Origin: Apostichopus japonicus
Taxonomy: Eukaryota > Echinodermata > Holothuroidea > Aspidochirotida > Stichopodidae
Assembly (NCBI RefSeq): GCF_037975245.1
Contig: NC_092572.1
Location: forward strand, 2,023,501 to 2,087,500
DNA length: 64,000 bases
Direction: 5' to 3'
Shown: one piece after another, positions 12,080 to 24,500 of the stretch
Position numbering within the stretch: the first letter of the stretch is position 1
Layout: each line of letters begins with the position of its first letter
The notes under the pieces: model-generated
The model's input: only the letters and a program-made list of their open reading frames with translations
Databases searched by the model: none
What the model was told of the DNA's origin: nothing
Position numbers and translations under genes: made by a program

Positions 12080-15000
12080 ATGTTCTCGTCAGTGCAAGTT
12101 CTCTCTTTCCTTTTTATTACGCTTGTTCTTCTTGCGAAAGGTAATTATTATGATATGTATAAATTATTATATTTCAACACCGATATAAGAGCCATGTGTT
12201 TCCTTGTACAATTATTATATATTCTTATTTTTCATATTGCAGGAGAAAGGCGAGATGACCTTAATTGTAGCAGTGAGGACAGCTCTACAAATAGTAATTT
12301 TGTCGACTGTAAATGTTCACGCAATTCTTCAAATTGTTTAATTTGCAAAGCGTCAAAGGAAGATACAGTTTCGTGGTACGATGACGGGGAAAACAAAATA
12401 TTAGCTAAGGACATGTTTGTGGTATCCACAAACGAGATGGTTAAGCTTAATAGTTGTAGCTTGCTTAATCATTCTATGATGATTACTACGCCATGCAGTG
12501 AAGAAAACCAAGCGATGTACTCTTGTCGCCGTAAAAATCTGACAGTTACGAAGTTCTTTTTGAAATTACAAGGTAAATAACTCACTTTTGTCTCATGCAT
12601 GGTTTTAGAGGGAATACATGCATTAATTTCAACACGTCCTGAGAGTGTTTAATTTGCCTTTTGTGTTTTAAAGTATAATATTTAATAAACTCAGTTTAAT
12701 GTACAGACAATTTATTCTGTTTACATTTTAACAGTCAATCCAGTTGTCGTATTGAATGGAGGTAACGTGACAGGTGACTACTCTTTACTGATAATGCCTA
12801 ATAAGAATGAAACTATTCAATGCAAAATTCTAGACGCAGTTTTACCCATTTCAATTACATGGTACGTTAACAACGGAACAAAGACTGAAGTATTCACTGA
12901 AACCTTTAATAACGGAACAGTCGCAATTTCATATTATACTGTGCACGATGTCAGCTCTAATTTTATTTTGAATTGTGCTGTGGAGGGTCCCTATATATCC
13001 AAGCAAACAGCTTCCCTGTCGATATTGGTTGGAAGCAACCAACACGGTAAGTTTATTACTTCTTTCAATCATAAATGTCCCCACTTTGAGTCCCTCCAAG
13101 ATTTATGTATGTCGTCCAGTTACAGAGTTGTCGACAATTGACAATTCATAATCATAGACGTTAAATATGAATCTAAGAGACTTATTTCGGTCAGCTTGCG
13201 GCTTTGATAAGCCAGTGAAATTTCTTCGCGAGTTCTTGCTTGCAGGAGGATCCAAAATACATACATACATACATACACACATACATACATACACACGTAC
13301 ATACATACATACATACTACTTAGTTGAATTTGAAAATACAAAATAGATTGTTATTTGCTAGTTAAAGTTGGAATCAAAACAATAGGCGAAACTTGCAGAT
13401 GACAAATTTACCATTACTCTCAATTAGTAGAACCCAACATTTTCTGCTTTGGAATAAAATAATCTTTCAAAGAAGCGGAAAATTATAACCCCAAAAATTC
13501 CTATTGAAATTTTTAGTATTTCTTGTTAGGGCAGCAATATTATTAGACGCACATATCGCGCACATTTTCCATATACAAATGCAACTATATATGTATACAA
13601 TCTCGTCCTTAAAAGTAAACGCAGTTTTACAAATCATTTCAACTGATACAATTTCTACAACTTAATAATTACAATATTGAAACATGTACGGGGTATATCT
13701 TAAAGACGATCAAACAAAAAAACAAAACAAAAAACGATGGCTGACTGTAGACGAACAGTTTTAAATACATTCATTCACCGCAATGAACTGATCCCATCTA
13801 TATATAGAAAAAAATACATGTTGAGACCTATGTTTGAAGTTTCAAAATCGAGACGAAATTTATTACAGCATTGTACATTTGGAACAATATATCAGAGTGC
13901 AAGATAAGTATTAGAAGCGATTGAAATTTCATCCGTTTCATGACACCTATTTATTGTATTAACACAAATGCTGTTTTAAATACTTGAAGCTAACATGTTT
14001 GAAAGTGTTGCTATATTTCTTACACTCACTATTAAATATATTGTATTAACACAAATGCTGTTTTTAAATACTTGAAGCCAGCATGTTTGAAAGTGTTGCT
14101 ATATTTCTTACACTTGCACTATTAAATAGGAACATCACAAATATATTTCAGTTTGTTCGAAATTAAGGAAAGATATTCGGAAATTTCAATTGATAAAACA
14201 TTAAAGAATATTTATAGACATATCGAAATACTCATTCGCAGGAACTAACTTGACGAATTCAACTAGGATAACTACTGCACTGGTCATTATCGCTATTCTT
14301 CTTGGCATATTAGTCGTTTTACTGTTTCTCCGTAACATGAAGATAATATGTGAGTATTACTTGTTTAGGGAGTCTAGAAAATCATAACATCATACAGAGA
14401 TGTGAAAGCTAATATTATACACCATAGATACGCTGTGTACGTTAACATTATGACAAACGAGTTATTTGTAACTTCTGTGAAAGTTTACACGAACATGTTG
14501 GGAACGTCATTAATAACAATTTTCTATATACAGAAGTTACAATACAGTGAGTTACATGCAATGAGAAAGACTTAACATCATTTACTTAAAATATGCAACT
14601 AAAATGTTTCGAGTAGGGGGAAATATCTAAATGCTTAAGCCGTTGCCAATTTTTGAATGTGAAACGTACGACATAAGACTATAATAACTTAATTATATAT
14701 ACGGAACATATATTCTTTAAATCTTTCAACCATTACGGATTGTGTCCGTCTGTGAACAGCAGTGTTGACTCATAAACGTACAGAGGCAAGGGAACTGGGT
14801 GTTAGGGTTCGGACGAACCTCTGAACCCGACCAAGAGATAAATGAAGGAGAAAATGACTAACACATTACCATTTTATATATTTTGATCATTTATATTACT
14901 TTAAATTTATTATTATTTTAAATTTTTCTATTCACATTCTTTGTTTAGATCTGATCACTATAAATAGCATATTTAGCTTACTAGCGTGTAGACTAGAGCT

Positions 15001-15994
15001 ACACAGCTAAACACCGTTGCTACATTGATGACCAATACATGGATTAGTCAATAGTCAGTTACGCCGAAAGTGCTAACATGAAAGCTTTAAAGGAAATTAC
15101 AACAAAATAATACAGTTTGCTTCATGGTACACTGCGAATTTGATATATGAATGCATAATCATATTGTTATTGGTGTTACAGATCAGAGAAATAGTTTCAA
15201 TGTAAAATGCCCAAAACTAATACAATAGACCGGATCGCTGGGGAAGAACTATAGATGTATTTCTACTATGGTCTTGCTTTGTATACTATAATATGTCGTT
15301 TGAGTTGTTGCACTTCGGTGGTAATAAAATTTACTCAAATTTGGGGAAAACGTGAATAATATGAAACTAATTTGATTTCTTTCAGCATCGCTGCAGCAAC
15401 GGTGCGCACGTAGGTAAGATCACAGTATCAGTTTGCATATCACTTATTTCCATCAAATAACTTAGAAATACAGAGAGAAGTAGTGAACATGTTTGTCCAT
15501 AAGCAAAACAGATCCTGTTTGATAATATGTCTCAAACTGCCATCAATAAACACCATATTAGTGTTCATTTTCTTTAATTTACATTTTCTGTGAGGTTCTT
15601 CTCTCTTTAGAGCAATTATCACTACCATACTTTCGGCTTATAACATCGCTTACGTTGCAATATTCATCTTCTTTGTTTACTCCTACACTTCTTTGTTAAG
15701 AAATGTATGCAGTTAAGACAAATTAGTCTCATAGCGTATTTAAATGTATTTCAGTTTGTTGACATATGCTATGGTCACGCACTTCGATGGTCCTTTAAGG
15801 TAGTTGCATTCTTTAACGAACACAGTATGAAATATTATATCTTATCATACGCAATCCTTTTCTTCTGTTGATAATCTCTTCAAAGTCGATTCTGGACACA
15901 ACTTCATAAAGCTGATTCACCAACTACCGAACAAAATACCTACAACGAGTGTTTTGAAAGCAGCGACCACGGATATGCTTCAATACCTCGCTAA
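12080..15994 (+). CDS. Two-Ig-domain transmembrane receptor with ITAM-like tail
   Basis: The exons are 12080-12140 (signal peptide), 12243-12572 (Ig1), 12735-13046 (Ig2), 14242-14349 (TM), 15386-15413 and 15886-15994 with stop TAA. All junctions are GT-AG and in phase, giving 315 aa. An in-frame ATG exists at 12035, but the ATG at 12080 directly precedes the hydrophobic signal core. Ig1 (about residues 21-130) is Cys-rich with SWYD. Ig2 (131-234) has a canonical Cys, ITWY and a second Cys. The TM helix spans about 247-264. The cytoplasmic tail holds Y299 and Y310 in the pattern YNEC-x7-YASI, the ITAM spacing with Cys in place of the first Leu/Ile. The gene is head-to-head with IgN1. Its Ig1 exon is homologous to, and as long as, the Ig exon of the receptor at 55800. 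A surface receptor signalling through tyrosine phosphorylation is inferred. Ligand and true orthologs are unknown. Confidence 0.72.
13258..13317. repeat. (CATA)n microsatellite
   Basis: A run of ACATACATACATACAC-type tetramers, about 60 bp, lies in the intron after the Ig2 exon of the receptor at 12080. Confidence 0.85.
13953..14128. repeat. Direct tandem duplication of about 88 bp in an intron
   Basis: Two adjacent copies start at the shared word TTGTATTAACACAAATGCTG and run to the run-on ACTATTAAATA, with a few substitutions and a small length difference. They lie in the intron between the Ig2 and TM exons of the receptor at 12080. No coding content is seen. Confidence 0.7.
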
Positions 15995-15999
15995 CTTGC

Positions 16000-17356
16000 C
16001 GAACAATACGGAATCAAAGTAACACCAACTCGATTGCAGTCTTTTTAGCTACTTATTTGGAGTACGCATATTCATTTTGGTTATAAAATGGTTATAAAAT
16101 ATCGTCCTGGTGTTGCAATATCTTAGTCGATGATTCAAGTATCTACATTTGAGATTATGAATGGACATAAAACACTTTATGAAATCAAGGTTTTGTGTAA
16201 ACTGATAGATTGAAGTATTTACATGATAGTTATATTATTAATAGGATGTCTTGCCAAGAAACGAAACCGTAAGTGCAGTATGTACAAAACTGTGTTCATT
16301 GTTCTTTATGGAGTAGCGCTCAGTTAATAACTATATCAGGCTCTGCTTTTTCACTTTTCATTGTCTGTTTGAACCGCTAAATGGCAAATTATTTCAAAGC
16401 GAGTAAGGAAGTTGGTGATCGATTCAACTGAAATTTGGACTGCAGCCAAATGTTCTGTTCACTATAATCTTTGTTTAATATTGTTGTCACTTTCACACTA
16501 AGACTTATGAATATACGTAAGTGTTTTGCTTTCGTATTCTCCTTTCTATTTGTACAGGGAGGTAATCAAGGTTTCTGTGTATGTAATGCGTTGATTGAAA
16601 TTTTCAAGGTATAAATTTCAAGGGACAATATGAGCAGTCTTGCAGTATTTAAGGACCTTCATTTCATGTTCATATATTACATAAACGTATGTTTTCCAAG
16701 CTATTTCTAGGACTATACGCAACCGAAGAGTATGCAATCTAAAGAGAAAATTGAGCGGCTTCTTTCATGCTGTCAGAGTAACCATTCGTACAACGCGCCA
16801 AATACATTTAACTTATTTATTTCTTAAGTAAAAGAACAACCACATTTATGACTGGAACGAGATAAGAGGCTATAACATCTGAATAACACACCCAGCGCTC
16901 TACAAACTTAGCTACCCAGCCCTTGTTCTTGGCGATCCATATATACACGTTTGCTTTGTCAGAAGACACTGTATACCCTGTATACTTTGTAACCTGTAAC
17001 CACGTCCCATGTTGCTTTGACGCAACCTAGAAAGCGAGACTCACCAGACAGAACCTCACCAAACGATACAAATCATGCAATATGTTCATATACTTAAAAT
17101 TTTACGTAACCATATGTTCTTGACTGCCATCACAACAACAGGATCCTAACGTATATGGGGTCCTGTATGTCAGTTTAAATTAGAATATTTCGTATTATTG
17201 GACTTCGAAATACCATTCACTGTACAAAGCATGCTTATATCACTGTTCGCATTTGAAGGGGCGGGGATTTGTTTTAAATATTAGGGGGTGGGGGACATTT
17301 GCTAAGGTTTAGGATTGTAGCAACTTTCATCCCCAAATTGTTTCGCGGGCTTTGTG
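16000..17356. other. Intergenic, no gene recognised
   Basis: AT-rich sequence after the ITAM-like receptor. No exon with supporting homology was seen. The short G-rich stretch near 17260-17300 belongs to repeat-type DNA. Confidence 0.4.
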
Positions 17357-17363
17357 ATATATA

Positions 17364-17411
<48 letters not shown>

Positions 17412-17624
17412 CATACACATATATACATATAAATATATATAAATGAAAACGTAATGAGAAGGAAATTCCAGAACAGTGAAAAAACTTTCAGCCTTCACGG
17501 GGACTCGAACCCGGGCCTTCCGCTTTGTACTCGGACACCCTAACCAACTAGGCCATTGATGCTGATTGTATGTCCAGAGGTTCGAAACCGTTAAGGTAGT
17601 TCGTAATTTCACTGTAGGCGTTTG
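17357..17624 (-). mobile_element. tRNA-derived SINE, minus-strand copy with AT tail
   Basis: On the minus strand, the upstream segment starts CAAACGCCTACAGTG and is followed by a tRNA-like region (17563-17490) with A-box and B-box sequences. Then come the shared tail containing the core TTTTTTCACTGTTC and an (AT)n run. The same order occurs at 42891 and 63302. This copy abuts the Penelope-like fragment that begins at about 17645. Confidence 0.7.
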
Positions 17625-17644
17625 CAAGTGCCCCCAGGTCACCT

Positions 17645-17910
17645 ATATTGGCGAAACCAGCACAAAGTTCAGACTCCGCTTCAATAATCACAAACTATAA
17701 GTATCCGCAAAAATAACCCAGGTTTCCCTGTTGCCGAACATTTTAATCTCCCCAATCACAACTTATCTGACCTCAAATTTGTCATACTCTACGGCTTCTT
17801 CAAAACCGCTCATGAAAGAAGCAACCGGGAACTAAAAACTATCTAACGCCTCAGCACACACAACTATGAGGATCTCTTTTATGAGCATTCATGCTAAGCT
17901 AAATACCAAT
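17645..17910 (+). pseudogene. Penelope-like element GIY-YIG endonuclease relic
   Basis: Translation gives YIGETSTKFRLRFNNHK, an in-frame stop, then after a frame change VAEHFNLPNHNLSDLKFVIL and ERSNRELKTI. These are the characteristic blocks of the GIY-YIG endonuclease domain at the C-terminus of Penelope-like retroelements. Stops and the frame shift show that it is dead. The following 100 bp carry CTGAAGA and GAAA, typical of the ends of such elements. Confidence 0.7.
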
Positions 17911-17933
17911 TAGGTCTAGTTTCATTTGTACAA

Positions 17934-17962
17934 CTGAAGAAGGGCCGTGTTAACGCTCGAAA
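17934..17962 (+). ncRNA. Weak hammerhead-like core next to the Penelope relic
   Basis: CTGAAGA at 17934 and GAAA at 17959 flank a possible 4-bp stem, GGGC with GCTC, which includes one G-U pair. The order matches the hammerhead conserved core. Stems I and III were not resolved. Hammerhead motifs are known in Penelope-like elements, which raises plausibility. Confidence 0.3.
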
Positions 17963-18028
17963 TATTTTGTAACCTATTTAACGTTCTAATTAATAAAGTT
18001 GGAAAAGAAAGTATAATTTTTTTTCTTG

Positions 18029-18032
<4 letters not shown>

Positions 18033-18079
<47 letters not shown>

Positions 18080-18080
18080 G
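18033..18080. repeat. (AT)n microsatellite
   Basis: An alternating AT run after the Penelope-like 3' region. Similar arrays in this window follow SINE tails. Confidence 0.8.
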
Positions 18081-18096
18081 TATATATCGACATATA

Positions 18097-19388
18097 AACT
18101 ACTTTCGGTGTAAGTCTGTGACCTTTTTTTTGGTGATATTGAGTAACAAATTGTGACACGGTTAGACAGGCGCAAAGCGAGGAGATTACCAATGGAGGGC
18201 GAACATTTTAGGCAAACAGTCTAAGTTGGCGCGGAAATGCCTCTAAGATCGCTGGAAATTGCACTACCTAGGCCTTGTAAGTTGAATCTATTTTCTTTTT
18301 GGAAGTTACTAGCGAAATATATATGTGCGCAACGGTTCGCCCCTTCACCTCGCTTCCCCCCCCCCCTGGTTACGCGCAGGGGCGGACTGAGTTTAAAACC
18401 GGCCCAGGCATTTTCCACCTAGACCGGGTCATTATAATTGTTATGCTACTTACATAGTGATCACCGTCCTGGGGGAGGGGTCTAAGGGGACGGGGTGTCC
18501 CCGGATTTTGAAGTTGAAGTTGAGGAAAGCCTAGATGCAAAGTTTGTAGGTAACAATAATCATGTTAAAATGACCCAAAAATACATTTCCAGAAGCACAT
18601 GATTAAACTGAGGAAAGTTAAAAACGTCAACATATAGACAACAATATATGTTTTAGACTAGATTTTATTTAGTTTTCAAGCATTTTGTGACAAAATTCTT
18701 TGGAAAAAATGGAAAATCCTACACGGACAGATTGCAAATAGTAAGTTCTTTTGTTACGAACTAACAGACTAACTTGCACAGTGATTTCATGAGCTGATTC
18801 CCATAGTTAAAAACAATCTACACAGCCCGTCTGTATTCTATTAACTACTGTGAAAATGGGCTGTAATGTTTACCAAGCTCCCCAGCCCACCGGTCCACCA
18901 GGCCACCGGCCCACCGGGCATTGCCCAAATGTTCGTGTGGCCAGTCCGCCACTGGTTACGCGCCTGCGGTTAGACATCTTGTAGGAAACATGCCAAATGG
19001 AAACCCAGTGAACACATATTGATGTGGATCATATATATGATTGTACGTAATTACAATCACACCATGTTCCATAACACCTCCCTGCCCATACACAAGAGAT
19101 GTACATACATTATGATAATAATCATGAGTGACAACTTGCTATACGGTCACAGGTCAAAGAAACGACCACGAAGTGTCATTTATCTGATGCAGCATGTATT
19201 GGATGAAGTTTTAGCCACCGCCAAGTATGATTTGGATAAATAATCTCACGCATTATATTCTATGCATAGCCACCAAACTAAAACTATGCCACCAAATATT
19301 GAGGGGATATTAGATACTATATCCCCACACCTAAAATATTGGGGAACACGTCCCCCCGCCCCCTCCCCTATGATCGCCGCCCATGCAT
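18097..19388. repeat. Older repeat copy, interrupted by the hAT-like element
   Basis: This is the counterpart of the modules at 24215-24830, split by the 578-bp insertion at 18377. It shows the age order: the repeat came first and the hAT insertion later. Short open frames here are not genes. Confidence 0.55.
18377..18954. mobile_element. hAT-like non-autonomous element with 8-bp target duplication
   Basis: The ends read CAGGGGCGGACTG and, at the other side, CAGTCCGCCACTG, which are inverted with one mismatch. The flanking 8 bp are identical, GTTACGCG at 18369-18376 and 18955-18962. Removing the element rejoins a repeat also seen at about 24260, so the insertion is nested. No transposase frame is present in its 578 bp. 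Confidence 0.75.
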
Positions 19389-19389
19389 A

Positions 19390-21559
19390 CTTGCATAGAG
19401 GGGATATATACATATTTGAATCTATTCAGATAAGGTTGTAGCCACGCCATGGTAAAGTATTGGTCAAGATGAAGAACAAGCTCGACGTCTTTATTGGGTT
19501 CTTTACTTGAAATAGAAGAATTATATTGTTAAACAATACTCTTCCTGTGAGACTTGCATTCTGTTGTAATTTCAGTGAAAACAAAACATGCCAGTATACT
19601 CGTGCTTCGGCAAAACATGTTTGTAATTCTCAAACCGCAATGACGTTTCGGAGCTGATTTCAGAGTCAAATCCTTCTAAATTAAAGTTACTCCATAAAAG
19701 AACATCTCCATTACATCATTGAAGGTCAACATTCGAGTTGGAGGGTTATACTTAAGAACTATAAATAAATTAAGATATAGGATTGGTGTTCAGTGTGCTC
19801 GGTCAGTTTTGCCGAAAACCACTTTAGCAATGTGCTGTCTTTCGCAACAATTCGCTTATATCGGTAAGTGATCACCACATAATTAATGTTGGAATGCATA
19901 TCGAAAGATCATTTAACCTAAAATGATAATTTGTTTTATTAGATATCACTTGAACTAAGATTACAATGATCAAATAGTAACACACAGCACAGTCGCATGT
20001 TATGAAACGGTTTCAATACTGTACACACCTTTCCTTTCCATTTCGAGTAAACATGTAGGTACGTCAACTGCACCAACTATATATAAGCTCTGAAACGCTT
20101 TATATCATATTTCGTTACCCTGGATCAACGACGTGATAGTTTACATACAAAACAGAGGCCATGTTATTTGTCTAGACCTGGCTGTGTGTACTGTGAACAG
20201 TTGTTAACTGTGCAGAAGATGCGTTGTTTTCCCGCCATACGTTTACCGTATGACTACCCACGCTTACTTGGAACCTAAGGCAGAAGGTAATTAATCTTAG
20301 ACTTGAGCCACAAACCAGAAGACATAAGAAGAAATAGTTGGCATTTGGCAAAGTAAAGTGTTAACCAATAGTTTAAGTTAACACATGATACAATAAAAAG
20401 CAAGGAAAATGCTGAAAAAAGAAAATACTTTTCTCCCTCAGACTGTCAACAAAATGGTGGCTATGTTGCCAATCTTAAATCAGACTGGTGGCTATGTTGC
20501 CAATCTTAAATAGACCATGCTACGTGCTCGTTTATTTATATGAAGGATGTGTCCTCTTCCCTTTGAAAGGTAGACAACAACATATTTATGATCAAAGCAT
20601 GCTTTATATCAAGTAACATTGTCTAAATCATATCATTGGAAGGTATATTTGGCCAGTTACACATTAAATATAACTAAGTTTCCTTGATGATTGGACCGAT
20701 CAAAGTAAGTGCTACCGAAAAATAGTGCTACCTTTTAATCCACAAGAATTTGAAAACACATGTTTATAAATGAACGTTGTCGGGGATTTTCTGTCACAAT
20801 CACTTAAAAATTAAATAAAAAAATGAAAATGAACCTAAAACGACTGATGTCTTAGTTAAAAACAAAGATGTCGGAGCAGCAGTAGTATCTTCACGAGTTA
20901 CTAAGACCGTTCAGAATATCGAATCAATAAATTACAATGAAGCAGAGCATAGCGTAGACTTTGTTATACTTACATATGGACTCATCGAGTTGTCAACAAC
21001 TCAGTTGGTATAACGTTGGTTGATTTTGTATTGATTAAACCAAATATAAACTGGATTCGATGAATTGTAACTCCTAGTTATCATAGTACGCTATGTACTA
21101 ACGTTTTGAGTCATAGGGCGCCACGCTCGTTATATATAGCACTGGGTAATTCCAGACACGTCATGGGGAATTCCAACTCAACAGAAGTACACGTATATCA
21201 GTTGTTGTACCTATACACAGATACTCAAGCATTTCAACAGTGTAAAATGAATGAATACAGCGGTTCTACGTTTACACTAAGTTTACCTATTCAACACTCG
21301 TCAAAATCATAACAGATGTGCATGTATATACATAACACAGGAACTATAGCTCTTTTGTTAGAAACGAAGAAAAGTGACAATACGCGCATGAAGGAGACGA
21401 TCGGTTAATCAGTTGGAAAGCTGACCCAGGGGTCACCGGAATATATTAAGCTTTGTTGACGTCACAAATTTTGGATTTGAAGAGCAATAAATTCGAACAG
21501 AATGACGTACAAGAAAGCCGCTAAATTACAGGTAAATTTTAGGCCACGGCTGCTAAAGC
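19390..21559. other. Intergenic, no gene recognised
   Basis: Apart from the short direct repeat at 20455, only small chance open frames are present, such as one of 68 codons at 21106. Nothing could be assigned. Confidence 0.4.
20455..20512. repeat. Short direct repeat of about 31 bp
   Basis: The unit TGGTGGCTATGTTGCCAATC plus CTTAAAT is present twice in a row with almost no change. It is a simple local duplication. Confidence 0.6.
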
Positions 21560-21567
21560 CGTAGAGG

Positions 21568-24500
21568 CAGTGGCGTAGCTAGGATTTTTTGAGTGGGGGG
21601 GGGCCATGGGGGGGCTGTTCTTTCTAGTGGGGGGGCCGGAGGTTACTATCTAAGCGGAGCGCCACCATGATTGGCGCGGAGCGTACAGAGAAAATTTGAG
21701 ATTTCAGCACCCCCCCAGATCGCAGGAGATGGCACCTGTGAGGCAAAATAGCAACCAAAAAGATGTGCAACTTTGGTGACAGAAATGCAAAAAAAGTTTT
21801 TTCTCTTTCATGCTGACTGGCCTTGCCAACTCAACCAGACTTTTAACTTGAGGGAATTTGGCATCATTTGCAGGAATTTCAGAATTCCCAATATTTTATA
21901 TCTCTACCAGTAGTGGAAAATCCTGTTTCGACAGTTTCGTTGCCATAAAAAAGTTGTTTTGTGGAATATTAAATGACATATATTCATTTGACTCGAGGCA
22001 ATATATGAATACCTGCAGGGGGCGGCGATCTGTTTCAAATATTGGGGGGGGGGACATCTGCTTGGATGCAGGCGAATTACTGTCAAAGCGGAGCGCCACC
22101 ATTGGTTGGCGCGCAGCGTACAAGAAAATTTCTGGTTTTGATAGCCCCCCAGATGACCGGAAATGGCACTTCTCGGGCTTGAAAATGACCAACCAGATGT
22201 ACACTTTTGCCTGAGAACCAAGTTTTTCCTAATAGTTTTTTTTTTCATTCATAACCTTTTGTCAAGATTGTCACCAGTCACACATCATGTTCGACCTCAT
22301 TGCATTTGTAGGTAATTCTACGTAACGCCCCACAATACCCGTCAGCCCCACTTTTCAAGGTTTTAAGCCCATTATTTGTTCAGAATTTGAATAATAAATT
22401 CACTTCAAAACATACCCATAATGTTGCACTAAATTTCATCTATGGACAACCAGTGTTCGACTTATGGCCAAAAAATTGCATAGCAACAAATTTCGACAAT
22501 TGCTATACAATATTTTTGTTGCATAGCAGTTCCCCAACATTGAATAGCAGTTTTGAAATTACCACAAAACGGACCAAATGTTGGCGATCAATGTATTAAC
22601 TAGAAAATGTTTGTTTATTATTATTATTATTTATACTAGTGTTGCTACGATAATCGTTTTCACTATCGGTATCGGCCGATATTTGCAATATCGGCAGCAT
22701 ATCGGTATCGGTAAAATTTTGCCTAATTGCCGATAACAGCAAACCGATATTGAACTTTTCTTTTTAACAGCAGAGCTACCTGTACTTATTTATACTTGCA
22801 ATGACTTGTTAATCTGCCCAAGACGATCCATTTCTTTAGCGTCAGTTAAACTCAGATTCATTTTCGATTAATATCCATGGAAACCTGACTCTCCGTAACA
22901 TCTAAAAACACGTCTACGGCGCGCGAATATAACCAATGACCTTCGTGAACCTTGGCCTACACACAGCATTAGTGCAGCATATATACACTGTACTAACCAT
23001 TCATTTCCTCAAAGGCCTCCGTGAAAACCTTGAACATGATGCATACAGTAACTGCACAGTTCAGCAGTGTTGGAAAACCTTGTTCAATTTCCCGAGAACA
23101 CACTGCCGCTTTCCCGCCGGTGTTCGCCTCCCTAGCACGCGTAACGTGCGAGCATAAAGGCGTGGTGTACAGGGGCCCGTCTTAGGGCTATGGTGGGGTC
23201 ATGGGGTAGAACCCCTCGTGGGGATCCTGGGGGCGGAAGCCCCGAAAATTGTTGTCATTTTTTGCGATGTCTGGCGCTGAAAAAAATCGCAGTTGAGGAT
23301 GCAAAATACTGACAACTTTTTTATTTAAATTGTCACGAAACTGATGAAAATTTTAAAATGACAAGTTAAAGTAGCTATATTATGTTATAAAATGAAAAGA
23401 GATTTAATCTGTCTTTCAATCTTTAAAAAGTGCAACTTACAAAACTTCCGATATTATGAAACAAACAACGTTCAGCAAAGCCCCGTTTCTAGACTGCCTA
23501 ACAATGAATAGCGTGCACTATGCGTAAATTTTTTTAACTGCAGTGTTTAACCCTATACCCAACTACTGTACCACGGTACATGTGCTGCGAATTTGCCCAG
23601 GTACCTTCCCAACAACTGTGAGCTCATCCCCTGTGTAACACCTGTTTGTTAACAATTTTTTTGGCACGTTGCCAGGGAACCTTTTAGTTACGTGAGATCC
23701 GTAACCGCCGAGGTGGTTAGGCTATTTGCTTTACACTTAACTATGGTAGGATATTATTTTTTCAGGTTTTTTTTTTCGCTATACGGTCAAGTGAATAAGT
23801 TGTACATTGAGTATAAACTCAATAAATTATAACTTCTACATTGTGATCGACAGTTCGTAAGTTAAGGTTTGAGTGTTTGCTCCCAAATCTGACTAGGAAT
23901 TTGTATCGCACAAATCGGCACAATGTGCGATGCTGATTTGGAAACGTCTCGCAAGTTTGTCGTTTTGGATCGCATTTTGCGATGCGATACCGGAAAAATC
24001 GAACACTGTGGGCAACCAATATAGTAAACCCCCCTTAACCACTAACAGACCGGTCAAAATTGTACGAGTATAGAGGGAAGTATACTATGATGAAGAATGT
24101 TGGTCAAGGAATTTTCGAAATTTCAGACACAGTTAAATTATTGGTGTACAAATATTAAAACCTCTTATAACGGCTACTATAAAACTTCGATATCATAGAA
24201 AATACCCAAAAAATATGCTCGAGGGGGAGGGCGGTCTCCACCCCTTCACCCCCTCCCCTCCCTTGGCTACGCACCTGCGGTTAGAAATCTTGTAGGAAAC
24301 AGGCCAAATGGAAACCCAGTGAACCCATATCGATGTGGATCCTATGTATGATTGTACGTATTTACACTCATACACAAGATGCAAACCAAATTTCATTACG
24401 GATGCGGTCCGTCTAGCTATTCATTTCGAGAAAACAAAGTAAAAACTACTTTCGGTCATATATAGTAACAAATTGTGACACGGTTAGACAGGCGCTTTGC

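Noticed and set aside
17931-17980. Pairing of TACAA and TTGTA around the weak hammerhead core
   Set aside because: In a hammerhead these strands belong to different stems (I and III), so the pairing does not support that fold.
21858-22248. Overlapping frames of 102-118 codons on both strands
   Set aside because: They overlap the GC-rich stem-loop repeats, have no conserved domain and fall inside the hAT-like interval.
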